The translations under genes were made by a program, and so were the position numbers. A DNA stretch of 64,000 nucleotides, from assembly GCA_045595185.1 (NCBI GenBank), contig JAZNZX010000059.1, positions 1 to 64,000 of the forward strand, in the 5' to 3' direction. Source of the DNA: Fimenecus sp045595185 (GTDB taxonomy: Bacteria > Bacillota > Clostridia > Oscillospirales > Acutalibacteraceae). This document shows, one piece after another, positions 41,910 to 51,600 of this stretch; position 1 is the stretch's first letter, and each line of letters opens with the position of its first letter. The notes beneath the pieces were generated by a model. The model had not been told where the DNA came from and did no database searches. It saw only the letters and a list, made by a program, of their open reading frames with translations.

Positions 41910-43511
41910 ATGATTTCTTTAAAAGAACAGGTGAAAGCTCTTTATAGTACAAGTTCAGTTGATGACCTAAAGGATTTTCCAAAAGGTGAACGAGATAAGT
42001 ATTATAAAACAGGCAACCGACAAGATTTTGAAAAGTTATATTTCAGGCGCAGGGATTATTTATCCTCTTGCGCTTTTCTTGCGTTGACAGATAATTCATA
42101 TATTTCGCAACTTGAAAAAATGATTCTTGCAATTTGCAATGAATATTGTTGGGCATTACCTGCTCATACTGACGGAATAAAAGAAAATGACAATAAAGTT
42201 GTTGATTTGTTTGTGGCAGAAACAGCATTTTCACTTGCAGAAATTATTACAGTATTAGCCGACAAGCTTTTAAAAGAAACAAAAGACAGGGTTAAAGTTG
42301 AAATCGAAAAAAGACTTGTAAATAACTATATAAATCAAAAATTTTGGTGGGAAAACTGCAATATGAACTGGGCATCTGTCTGTGGTGGTTTTATAGGTGG
42401 AACACTTATATATCTTTTCCCAGAAGAATTTGAAAAGCAAAAGAACAGAATATTAAGAACTTTAAAATGCTATATTGACGGATTTCCACAAGATGGAATG
42501 TGCTTTGAGGGTGCGTCATATTGGCTTTATGGTTTTTCTTCATATGTGTATTTCGCAGATTTGCTTTATAAATTTACAAATGGAGAAACAGACCTTTTAA
42601 AAGACGAAAAAGTCCAGAATATTGCAGGATTTATAGAAAAGATTTTCATAAAAGGCAATACATCCGTCAGTTTTTCCGATGCAGATGTAAATGTAAAAGG
42701 GGACTTGGCACTTCAACATTATCTCGCGAATAAAATGCCTGATAAAGTGCATTTGTTACCTGAAAGTTATATGTCTGTCTGGGGCGGAAATACAAAATGG
42801 CCTTGTTTTTATCGCACCTTGTTATGGGTGGATGAAAATAAAAAACAGGACCAAACGGAACTTAAAAATCATTATTTTGAAAATCAGTTGATTATAAATA
42901 AGGATAATTATTCTTTTGCATTAAAAGGGGGCAACAATGATGAACCGCATAATCACAATGATTTAGGTTCATTCATATTTTCTGACAAGAACGGTCAAGC
43001 TCTTTGTGATTTAGGTGCAGGACGATACACAAAAGATTATTTCAATGAAAACAGGTATTCTATTTTCAGTAATTCCTCATTAAGTCATAATGTGCCCATT
43101 ATAAATGATAAAGGGCAGAGTAACGGAAAAGCATATTTTGCAACATTTAACTATGATAACAACAAGGCAGTTGTTGATGTTACAAAGGCATACACAGAAA
43201 AAAGCCTGATTTCATTCATAAGGACAGTTGAGTTTGAAGAAAAAGGTGTAATTCTTACAGATAATTTTCAAACAGAAACCCCTGTTTCCGTTATAGAACG
43301 ATTTGTAACATTAAGAAAACCTGAAATCAAAGATAATATGGTCATTCTTGGTGATACGAAGGTGTTTTTTGAACAAGAAAAAACAAAACTTAAAATCAAT
43401 GAAAACTATCATTTACCACATGAATATGACACGAATGCAATAAAAGTTTACTGTCTTGATTTTGAGTTAAAGGATAATGTAACAGAAATCATATTTCATA
43501 TTAAAGCATAA
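41910..43511 (+). CDS. Heparinase II/III-family protein, cytoplasmic
   Basis: A 533-residue protein. The N-terminal half is an alpha/alpha toroid with WWENCNMNWASVCGG near residue 146 and GMCFEGASYWLYG near 195; the C-terminal half is a beta-sandwich with EPHNHNDLGSFIFSDKNGQA near 345, the Heparinase II/III-family signature with a catalytic His. Family members cleave uronic-acid-containing polysaccharides by beta-elimination. It lacks a signal peptide. The ATG at 41910 is preferred to the GTG at 41898. Its end overlaps the converging gene at 43496 by 16 bases. Confidence 0.82.
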   Translation: MISLKEQVKALYSTSSVDDLKDFPKGERDKYYKTGNRQDFEKLYFRRRDYLSSCAFLALTDNSYISQLEKMILAICNEYCWALPAHTDGIKENDNKVVDLFVAETAFSLAEIITVLADKLLKETKDRVKVEIEKRLVNNYINQKFWWENCNMNWASVCGGFIGGTLIYLFPEEFEKQKNRILRTLKCYIDGFPQDGMCFEGASYWLYGFSSYVYFADLLYKFTNGETDLLKDEKVQNIAGFIEKIFIKGNTSVSFSDADVNVKGDLALQHYLANKMPDKVHLLPESYMSVWGGNTKWPCFYRTLLWVDENKKQDQTELKNHYFENQLIINKDNYSFALKGGNNDEPHNHNDLGSFIFSDKNGQALCDLGAGRYTKDYFNENRYSIFSNSSLSHNVPIINDKGQSNGKAYFATFNYDNNKAVVDVTKAYTEKSLISFIRTVEFEEKGVILTDNFQTETPVSVIERFVTLRKPEIKDNMVILGDTKVFFEQEKTKLKINENYHLPHEYDTNAIKVYCLDFELKDNVTEIIFHIKA

Positions 43512-45529
43512 AAATACCGTATGGAAAGAGAAATCCATACGGTGTTTTCTTGTATCACGGGTTCTAATGTAACAATTATAGTTGCTGACTTCATATTTGT
43601 AAGGTGAACAGTAAGCTTACGTATTGGGGAATAATCAGCGTCATATTCATATTTGCCTTTTAGTGAAACAGCATCCATTACTGAAAATTCACCATCTGCT
43701 AAAAGTGATGCCTTCATTTGCTTACCATTGATAGTAAGAATTGCTGATTTGCCATCATTACTTATCTCAATGTCTGCCTTTGTGTGCATAAACCAATAAA
43801 TATCACTTTTCACAAGACAGTTTATATTATCTGTAATTTCAAGTGATGTGCTGTTGTTGTAAAGCTCAAAGCCTCGCTCTACACTTGTTGCACCGTTCAT
43901 ACGATAAGCATCAGTCATATCGAGCACAGATTTACCACCATCTGCCGTTGACTCAAAGAATGTGAAGTCGCATTGAGCCAACACATATTGGTCATCAAGA
44001 GTAGCATTTGGGTTTATAACAAGTGTGTTCTGACCTTCAGCACGCTTACAATAATTTTTCCAACGACCACCTGCAGGTGTATTAAGAAAATAATTCGGTG
44101 CATCGTAACTGCCGGGACCTAATTCTTCAGCCCAGCGTTCACCCATACTGTCAAATACGAATGTGCCGATATCAAGGTCACCGTGATTTGTGAAATTGTA
44201 TCCACCTTTAATACCTGCAAAAGTTGCATTTTCATTAAGATATTCACTTCTCATTAAAACAAGTGATTGACCAACATCAGACTTTAGTTGTATGTTTAAT
44301 GGCTCACTACCGAAATCAGCATTGTCATATTCACGATTGAACCAAAGGCAGGACAAGGCATCTTCCTTACCACTACCGTTACGCTCAACCGAATCAGATG
44401 TATTCACCGTATATGTTTCGGGGAAATCGGTCATTTGATGTGCAGAAAGCAAAGGTGCGTTATATTCTTTTGCATACCAATGAAGAACAGGTGTATAGCA
44501 TTTTTCAGCCTTGTTGTCACCAAAATTGAACATTCCCGTAGGTGTTGTTATGTAAACAGGAAAATAGCCCAACTGACGAAAACCGTCAATTTCAGACACT
44601 CCAAAGTCAGTACCGAAATAGTTTCTTGATGTTGCAATAAAATGCACAATAGAATTCATACCCGATTGACAATATCCTGGTCCTTCGGCATAAACACCGT
44701 CAGGAGTAAAATTTTCAAATGCTATTGGCATATTTTCGTAGCACATACTGAGAAATTCAGCAGATTTTTCAACATCATAATCGGCAAAAGCCATACAGGA
44801 AATACCGATACCACTATAACATATACTGTTCCAATTATTTTTTGACCAAGTAAACCAATGATTGTCGTTAAGAGCAGGTAAAATGGCATATTCCCAAGTG
44901 GTTTTTGATAACAAATCTTTTTGTTCATCACTTAAATAGTCGTAAAACCAGTCATAGCCAATTGATACAGCAAATGCCATTTCTGCAGTAGCAAGGAAAT
45001 GAGAAGTACACCAATCGTTATAATTACACACATTTTCAAGCTCTGCCCAACCACGCTGTGCATACTTTTCATCACCTGTAATCTGCCACGCGTAGCCTAA
45101 AACAACTATTCTGTTAATTACCTCTCTTGAAATAGGCAGAATACTGTCTTCTTCATCAAGCTCATATTTCATAACAGGATAAGTTTGTGTATCAAGAAGT
45201 CCGTTCGCAGTATCAAGTGCAGATTTGTGCAAAGCTCTTGTGTAGTCGCAAAAACTGTTATTTTTGTTTTCTTGACGAACTTGTTCAAATGCAGATTGGT
45301 CAGCTAAAATGAAAGGATGTGAAATACTGTTTTTAGTATTATTTATTTCGTCAACCAAATCCTTCTGACCTATTGCGTCCTTATATTTGTCAAGAGAAAT
45401 GTAGTCAATTCCAACCTTGACCATATCAGGAATAACAGCAAAATATGGCACAATGTTTGTAATTCCAAGAACAATAACGAGAATTATTGAAATTAAAACT
45501 GACAGCGTAATTTTATATTTCTTTTTCAT
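43496..45529 (-). CDS. Membrane-anchored heparinase II/III-family protein
   Basis: A 677-residue protein with an N-terminal membrane anchor or signal (about residues 7-32). The toroid includes HWFTWSKNNWNSICYSGIG near residue 228 and GVYAEGPGYCQSGMN near 283; the beta-sandwich includes NFTNHGDLDIGTFVFDSMGE near 455, equivalent to the His signature of the family. It should act outside the membrane on uronic-acid polysaccharides. The last 20 residues are encoded through a terminator hairpin (43516-43543), so the natural stop may have been lost. It follows xylB by two bases. Confidence 0.8.
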   Translation of the reverse strand: MKKKYKITLSVLISIILVIVLGITNIVPYFAVIPDMVKVGIDYISLDKYKDAIGQKDLVDEINNTKNSISHPFILADQSAFEQVRQENKNNSFCDYTRALHKSALDTANGLLDTQTYPVMKYELDEEDSILPISREVINRIVVLGYAWQITGDEKYAQRGWAELENVCNYNDWCTSHFLATAEMAFAVSIGYDWFYDYLSDEQKDLLSKTTWEYAILPALNDNHWFTWSKNNWNSICYSGIGISCMAFADYDVEKSAEFLSMCYENMPIAFENFTPDGVYAEGPGYCQSGMNSIVHFIATSRNYFGTDFGVSEIDGFRQLGYFPVYITTPTGMFNFGDNKAEKCYTPVLHWYAKEYNAPLLSAHQMTDFPETYTVNTSDSVERNGSGKEDALSCLWFNREYDNADFGSEPLNIQLKSDVGQSLVLMRSEYLNENATFAGIKGGYNFTNHGDLDIGTFVFDSMGERWAEELGPGSYDAPNYFLNTPAGGRWKNYCKRAEGQNTLVINPNATLDDQYVLAQCDFTFFESTADGGKSVLDMTDAYRMNGATSVERGFELYNNSTSLEITDNINCLVKSDIYWFMHTKADIEISNDGKSAILTINGKQMKASLLADGEFSVMDAVSLKGKYEYDADYSPIRKLTVHLTNMKSATIIVTLEPVIQENTVWISLSIRYFYALI
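43516..43543. terminator. Terminator hairpin between convergent lyase genes, inside the coding end of one
   Basis: ACCGTATGG pairs with CCATACGGT, followed by GTTTTCTTG on the plus strand and preceded by AAAAAT. It lies just past the stop of the 41910 gene but inside the last codons of the 43496 gene. Confidence 0.75.
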
Positions 45530-45531
45530 AT

Positions 45532-46977
45532 TTATATTCCTTTAAGTGCAGGATAAAGTTTTTTCCATTTTATAAATTTTTCTTGATATTTTTCTGCAAG
45601 TTTATTTTCAGGTGCAATAGTTTCAACTATCTCATATACAGAGTTTTCAAGAATGGAATATTCTTCATCTGAAAGAACGCCTTTTGCAGCAAGAAGACTT
45701 GCACCAAGTGCTGCACTGTCTTGATTTTTAGGGATTTTAAGTTCAATGTTTAATACATTTGCAATAATCTTAAGCCATAATTTGTTTCTTGTGCCACCAC
45801 CACAAATGGTTGAATTATCTATTTCTACACCAAGCTTTTTAATAATCTCAATGTTGTCTTTAAGTGCAAAGGCAACGCCCTCAAGAATGGCAAGACTCAT
45901 TTCTTCCTTGCTTGTTGAAAGGCCAAGACCATAGAACATACCACGAATTTCTGTGTCATTTAGTGGTGAACGCTCGCCAATAAGATATGGCAAAAATAAA
46001 ATATCATTTTCACCTAATTTATCTTCTTGTGAATTTACAGAATCATAACTATCACCGAGAATTTTCTCAATCCACCAATTACAACAGACAGCAGCCGAAA
46101 GCATACAAGCCATATAGTGATAATTTCCACTTGCAGAGCAGAATGAGTGAATTGCATTGACTCTGTCGCAGTTGTATGAGTCGCTTACTGTGAAAATTGT
46201 ACCACTTGTACCAAGAGAAATATTACAGCAACCGTCTTTCACAGTACCCGTACCAATTGCAGCCGCAGCATTGTCACCGGCACCGATTATGATTTTCACA
46301 CAACCAAGTCCAAGTTCATTTCGCAATTCTTCTTTAAGAATTCCTGAACATTCATAGCTTTCAAGGACCTTTGGTAACCAAATTTCGTTTATATCGTATT
46401 TATTAAGAATTTCATTTGACCAACATCTGTTTTTAACATCAAAATATAGAGTGCCTGATGCGTCGGAAACATCTGTGCAAAACTCACCTGAAAGACGATA
46501 TGCAAGAAAGTCTTTAGGCAACATTACCTTGCAAATTTTAGCAAAATTTTCAGGTTCATTTTCCTTAACCCATAAGAGCTTTGGCAAGGTAAAACCTGCA
46601 AAGGCAATATTTCCTGTTGTATCAAGAAGAAAATCCTTGTTTTCATTAAGCTTGTCTGTTTGTGCCTGACTTCTTGAATCGTTCCACAAAATTGCAGGAC
46701 GGATAATGCTGTCGTTTTCATCAAGCATTACAAGACCATGCATCTGTCCTGAAAATGAGAATGAGCAGACTTTTTCTTTATCAATGTTTTGGAGTAATTC
46801 TTTTAATGCTACGATTGTCTGATTATACCAATCTTCAGGATTTTGTTCGCTCCAACCATTGTGTGGGAATGAAAGGGGATAGTCCCTTGTAACTGACGAA
46901 ATTATTTCACTACGACCATTTAAAAGCAATACTTTAACTGAAGAAGTACCTAAATCAATACCTACAAAATATTTCAT
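45532..46977 (-). CDS. xylB: Xylulokinase
   Basis: A 481-residue FGGY-family kinase that phosphorylates D-xylulose. It has GIDLGTSSVKVLLLN for phosphate binding at the N-terminus, SFSGQMHGLVMLD near residue 76 (typical of xylulokinases), ILWNDSRSQAQ near 98, GAGDNAAAAIGTG near 236 and the second ATP region CGGGTRNKLWL near 395. It lies nine bases after xylA, so the two form the xylose operon, with the second lyase-like gene downstream. Confidence 0.95.
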   Translation of the reverse strand: MKYFVGIDLGTSSVKVLLLNGRSEIISSVTRDYPLSFPHNGWSEQNPEDWYNQTIVALKELLQNIDKEKVCSFSFSGQMHGLVMLDENDSIIRPAILWNDSRSQAQTDKLNENKDFLLDTTGNIAFAGFTLPKLLWVKENEPENFAKICKVMLPKDFLAYRLSGEFCTDVSDASGTLYFDVKNRCWSNEILNKYDINEIWLPKVLESYECSGILKEELRNELGLGCVKIIIGAGDNAAAAIGTGTVKDGCCNISLGTSGTIFTVSDSYNCDRVNAIHSFCSASGNYHYMACMLSAAVCCNWWIEKILGDSYDSVNSQEDKLGENDILFLPYLIGERSPLNDTEIRGMFYGLGLSTSKEEMSLAILEGVAFALKDNIEIIKKLGVEIDNSTICGGGTRNKLWLKIIANVLNIELKIPKNQDSAALGASLLAAKGVLSDEEYSILENSVYEIVETIAPENKLAEKYQEKFIKWKKLYPALKGI

Positions 46978-46986
46978 AAAAACACC

Positions 46987-48297
46987 TTAGAACATAATTT
47001 GGTTAATAATACTTTCAAGATATTCCTGTCTGCCACTCTGAACGTCGGTTACGCTACCCATATTTTCAGCATAAGCAGAAAGTTCTTGGAGTGTTGCAGT
47101 ACCACTTGTGATTTTTTCGCCGATTTCACTATTGAATGAAGCGTATTTATTCTTTACAAATTCGTCAATTCTGCCGTCTTCAATGATTTGGGCAGCCTTC
47201 ATAAGACCAAGAGCGAATGTGTCCATACCAAGAATATATGCGTGGAACATATCTTCAAGTGTGTTACTTGGTCTGCGATTTTTCGCATCAAAGTTAAATC
47301 CACCTGTAAGTCCACCTGCTTTGAGCACCTCATACATACACATTGTAGCTTCATAAACATCAAACGGGAATTCGTCTGTGTCCCAACCCAAAAGGTAGTC
47401 ACCCTGATTAGCATCGATTGAACCCAGCATACCATTAATTGCAGAAATTCTTAATTCGTGCTGGAATGTATGTCCTGCAAGTGTTGCGTGGTTAGCCTCA
47501 ATATTCATTTTGAAATCTTTATCAAGTCCATATTGGCGCAAAAAACCGATTGCAGTTGCAACGTCAAAGTCATACTGATGCTTCATTGGTTCTTTTGGTT
47601 TAGGTTCAATATAGAAGTCACCTGTAAAGCCGATTGAACGACCATACTCAACAGCCATTTTCATAAGTCTTGCGATATTTTCCTGTTCAAACTTAACATC
47701 TGTGTTAAGAAGTGTTTCGTAGCCTTCACGACCACCCCAGAAAACATAGCCCCTACCACCGAGCTTTACTGTAATATCAAGAGCCTTTTTTATCTGTGCT
47801 GCAGCAAAGCAATATACATCAGCAGAGTTTGTGCTACCTGCACCATTCATAAAACGAGGATTTGAGAACATATTTGCAGTTCCCCAAAGGCACTTGATGT
47901 CAGTACCTTGCATCTTTTCGAGGATATAGTCAGAAATTTCATCAAGTCTGCGATTAGTTTCCTTAATGTCATCAGCCTCAGGAACAATATCAACATCATG
48001 GAAACAGAAATATTTGATTCCCAGCTTTTCCATAAACTCAAAGCCTGCATCAACCTTTGCTTTTGCATGTTCCATTGTGGCTTTTTCTGTATTGAATGAC
48101 TTGTCTGCAGTATCTCTGCCAAACATATCAGTACCACCTGCACAAAGGTTATGCCACCAAGCCATAGCAAACGGAAGATGCTCACTCATCTTTTTACCTG
48201 AAACTATCTTGTCAGGGTCATAAAATTTAAAAGCAAACAGATTTTTGCTTTCTTTACCCTCATATTTTACCTTGTCAACGAAACTAAAGTATGCCAT
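46987..48297 (-). CDS. xylA: Xylose isomerase
   Basis: A 436-residue enzyme that turns D-xylose into D-xylulose. The class II landmarks are present: FCFHDVDIVPE near residue 97 with the catalytic His, VFWGGREGYETLLNTD near 185, FYIEPKPKEPMKHQYDFD near 228 and NIEANHATLAGHTFQHEL near 265, with metal-binding Glu and Asp residues. The start follows AAAAGGAGATT. A promoter lies about 170 bases upstream. Confidence 0.97.
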   Translation of the reverse strand: MAYFSFVDKVKYEGKESKNLFAFKFYDPDKIVSGKKMSEHLPFAMAWWHNLCAGGTDMFGRDTADKSFNTEKATMEHAKAKVDAGFEFMEKLGIKYFCFHDVDIVPEADDIKETNRRLDEISDYILEKMQGTDIKCLWGTANMFSNPRFMNGAGSTNSADVYCFAAAQIKKALDITVKLGGRGYVFWGGREGYETLLNTDVKFEQENIARLMKMAVEYGRSIGFTGDFYIEPKPKEPMKHQYDFDVATAIGFLRQYGLDKDFKMNIEANHATLAGHTFQHELRISAINGMLGSIDANQGDYLLGWDTDEFPFDVYEATMCMYEVLKAGGLTGGFNFDAKNRRPSNTLEDMFHAYILGMDTFALGLMKAAQIIEDGRIDEFVKNKYASFNSEIGEKITSGTATLQELSAYAENMGSVTDVQSGRQEYLESIINQIMF

Positions 48298-48324
48298 AAA
48301 ACCAATCTCCTTTTGATTTTTAAT

Positions 48325-48438
48325 CTATTGTGTGGTCACGGATAACATTTTGCCCTTATGAAAAAATTTTTGAACAGCCTTTTGCAAAACATCATTTGCA
48401 AGACTTGTAAGCATTGTATCAATCCAATATTTTCTCAT
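48325..48438 (-). CDS. Possible 37-residue protein upstream of xylA
   Basis: A short frame beginning MRKYWIDTMLTSLANDVLQK, with one amphipathic helix and a basic end. A weak site (GTGGG) precedes the ATG. It lies in the leader between the xylA promoter and xylA and could be a leader peptide, a remnant of a larger gene, or chance. I do not recognise it. Confidence 0.3.
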   Translation of the reverse strand: MRKYWIDTMLTSLANDVLQKAVQKFFHKGKMLSVTTQ

Positions 48439-48468
48439 AAATTTACCCACTTATAACTTTATGGAATA

Positions 48469-48497
48469 ATTATACAATACATATTATAGACTTTCAA
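48469..48497 (-). promoter_or_regulatory. Promoter of the xylA-xylB operon
   Basis: On the minus strand TTGAAA (48492-48497), 17 bases, a perfect TATAAT (48469-48474). It is back to back with the promoter of the giant GH2 gene. Confidence 0.7.
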
Positions 48498-48552
48498 TAA
48501 AAATGTTTAGGTAAATGGTTGGATGAAAAAGATATTGCTAAAAAATTAAGGC

Positions 48553-48580
48553 TTGACTTATAATTTTTAAGTGGTATAAT
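48553..48580 (+). promoter_or_regulatory. Promoter of the giant GH2 gene
   Basis: TTGACT (48553-48558), 16 bases, TATAAT (48575-48580), about 75 bases before the ribosome site. Confidence 0.7.
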
Positions 48581-48660
48581 ATATCTGTATAATTATTTTT
48601 TAATATTGAACAAATCTCGCTATATGTGACCAGCATATAGCCAATAAGGGGAGAATGTTT

Positions 48661-51600
48661 ATGAAAAAAACAATGAAAAGACGCTTGCAAAAGGCGACTG
48701 CAATTTTATTGTCAGCAATTATGGTGCTTTCAGTATTTGCAGTGATGCCTGCTGATTTATTCAAGGCAAGTGCAGCAACAAGTGAGCTTTTTGAGGATCG
48801 TCTTGAATTGGACTTCAATAATAATTGGAAGTTTAATCTTGGCGACGAATCAGGTGCTTATGCAAAGGCTTATGACGATTCAGCTTGGGAAACAGTTGAG
48901 TTGCCACATGACTTCAGTATTTCACAGGATTTCTTTAGTGGAGATAATATTGAAGGTGAAAGTGGTAACTTGCCTGGTGGTACAGGATGGTACAGAAAGA
49001 CATTTATAATGTCAACTGATGCTCGTGACCAGGCTGTGTATCTTAACTTTGATGGTTCATACAAGGATACATATGTATATGTAAATGGTGAGCTTATTGG
49101 TGAAAACCACTATGGTTACAATAGCTTTACATTTGAAATCAGTGAATACCTTGTATGTAACGGTACAACTGCAAATATTGTTGCAGTAAAGGTTGAAAAC
49201 CAGCTTCCATCAAGCCGTTGGTATTCAGGTTCAGGTATTTATCGTGATGTTACAATGACAATTGTTGACCCTGTTCACGTTGACCTTTACGGTACATATG
49301 TAACAACACCTAACCTTGAAAGTTCAAATGGTACAGACGGTACTGTTAATGCAGAAATTACACTTGCTAACACAAACTATGACGAAACAGTAACGGTTAC
49401 AGCACAGATTCTTGATGCATCTGGTAATGCTGTTAGTGCTGCTGTGTCAACAGAGGTTGTTGCAGGTGGTGTTATGAGTGGTCATGATGCAACAGTAGTA
49501 GAACTTACTCCTACTATGTCTAATCCTCTGCTTTGGAATTCTTGGGATTTAGGTACACCAAATCTTTATACTCTTCGTGTTCAGGTTCTTAAGAGTGGTA
49601 CAGTAGTTGATACTTACGATACAGATTTCGGTTATCGTTGGTTCGAATGGGACGCTGACGAAGGTTTTTCCCTTAATGGCACAAATGTAAAACTCGAAGG
49701 CGTTTGTATGCACCATGACCAAGGTGCTCTTGGTGCTTCACAGGCTTATGACGCAATTTATCGTCAGGTAGCTATCCTTAAGGATATGGGTTGTAATACA
49801 ATCCGTACTTCTCATGGTTCACCATCTGACGTATTTATGGATATTTGTAACGAACTTGGTATGCTCGTTATGGATGAATTCTTTGACGGTTGGGATACTG
49901 CAAAGAACTCAAACACAAATGACTTCAGCGTATATTTTGATGAAGTAATCGACACAACAACAAATAAAATCCTCAATGCAGAGGCTGACCAGATGTGGTA
50001 CGAGTTTGTTGTTACACAGACAGTTAAGCGTGACCGTAACGACCCTGCAGTTGTAATTTGGGATGTTGGTAACGAGCTTAATGAAGGTGCGTCAACAGGT
50101 GATTTCACAACAATCGCACAGAATATGCAGACAATAATTGATGAGCTTGACCCTACAAGACCAATTTGTCAGGGTAACAATGGCCCTGGAGACAGTGCTA
50201 AAGCAGCTGTTGACGGATTTATGGACGTTATCGGTGGTAACTATAATACTGCTGACTGGATTAGCCTTATGACAGGCACAAGTGACAGCCGTTCATCAAA
50301 GCCATATGTAAGTACAGAAACTGCTTCTGCAATTTCAACTCGTGGTCATTACAGTACTCCTTACTATCATTCAGTTCTTACAATGACAAATGCTGCTGAC
50401 TCTAATTACGACATCAACGCTTATGATACAGGTAAGGTATCATGGGGCCAGGTGGCTGCAGCAGCTTGGTACAATACAATTATTTACGACTGGAACTCAG
50501 GTGAATATGTATGGACAGGTTTCGACTATATCGGTGAGCCTACACCATACAATGCACCTTATGGTGTATCAACAGCAGGATATCCAAGTACTTCATACTT
50601 CGGTATCATTGATACTGCAGGTTTCGGAAAAGATACATACTATCTTTACAGAAGTATGTGGAACGAACATTCAACAACAGCACATATTGTTCCTGGTACA
50701 TGGGATTCAAGTGAACTTTATGTTGATAGCAGTGGCTATGTTGATGTAGCAGTTTACAGTAATGCTGCAAAGATTGAACTTCTTGGTGATGGAGATGTTA
50801 TTGCAAGAGCTACATCAAACACAACTACAACTGGTGCAGGTCATAAATATCAGACTTGGACAGAAACAGCTGTAGATACTTCAAATGTAAATACAACAGA
50901 GTTCTATTCGGGCGATGGTAAAGACTTCTATTCACAGTTCCATGTGAAATATTCAGCATACAACACAATTTCAGTTAAGGCTTATGATGAGTCAGGTGCT
51001 GAAATTACAGATGCAGTAGGTACAAAGTCAGTTTCTAACACAACTGCAACAAAGATTACAGCAAAAGCTTGGACATACGACGGCTTTACTGCTGACGGTG
51101 ACAGCTATGCTTATATAGAATATACAGCAGTTGATGCAAACGGTAACTTCGATTCAACATACAACGGTACTCTCAATCTTGTATTAGAGGGTAACGAAGC
51201 AGTAATCATTGGTGTTGACAACGGTGACCCTGTAACAACACAGAAATTCCAGCAGGCTTCTGCTCTTACATCAGATACAACAGCAACAATTCAGATGTTC
51301 AACGGTAAAGCACTTGCAATTCTTCGTACAACTGAAGAAGTTGGTGATGTTGAGCTTACTGCAACAAGTGATGTTTCTGTTGAAGGTGCAACAATCGAAG
51401 TTAATGCTGAAGCAGACGACGAGCTTATCGACGAATTTGAAGAAATCATCGACCAGCCGGACGACCTTAAATATGAAGCAACACTTTATGACGAGTACGA
51501 AATTCTCAAGAACAATATTCTTGGTGGTGGTGACAACTCTCTTGAAGCAGATTACACACTTTATTCAGCATATCCTGACGGTACAACAGTAACAAATATG

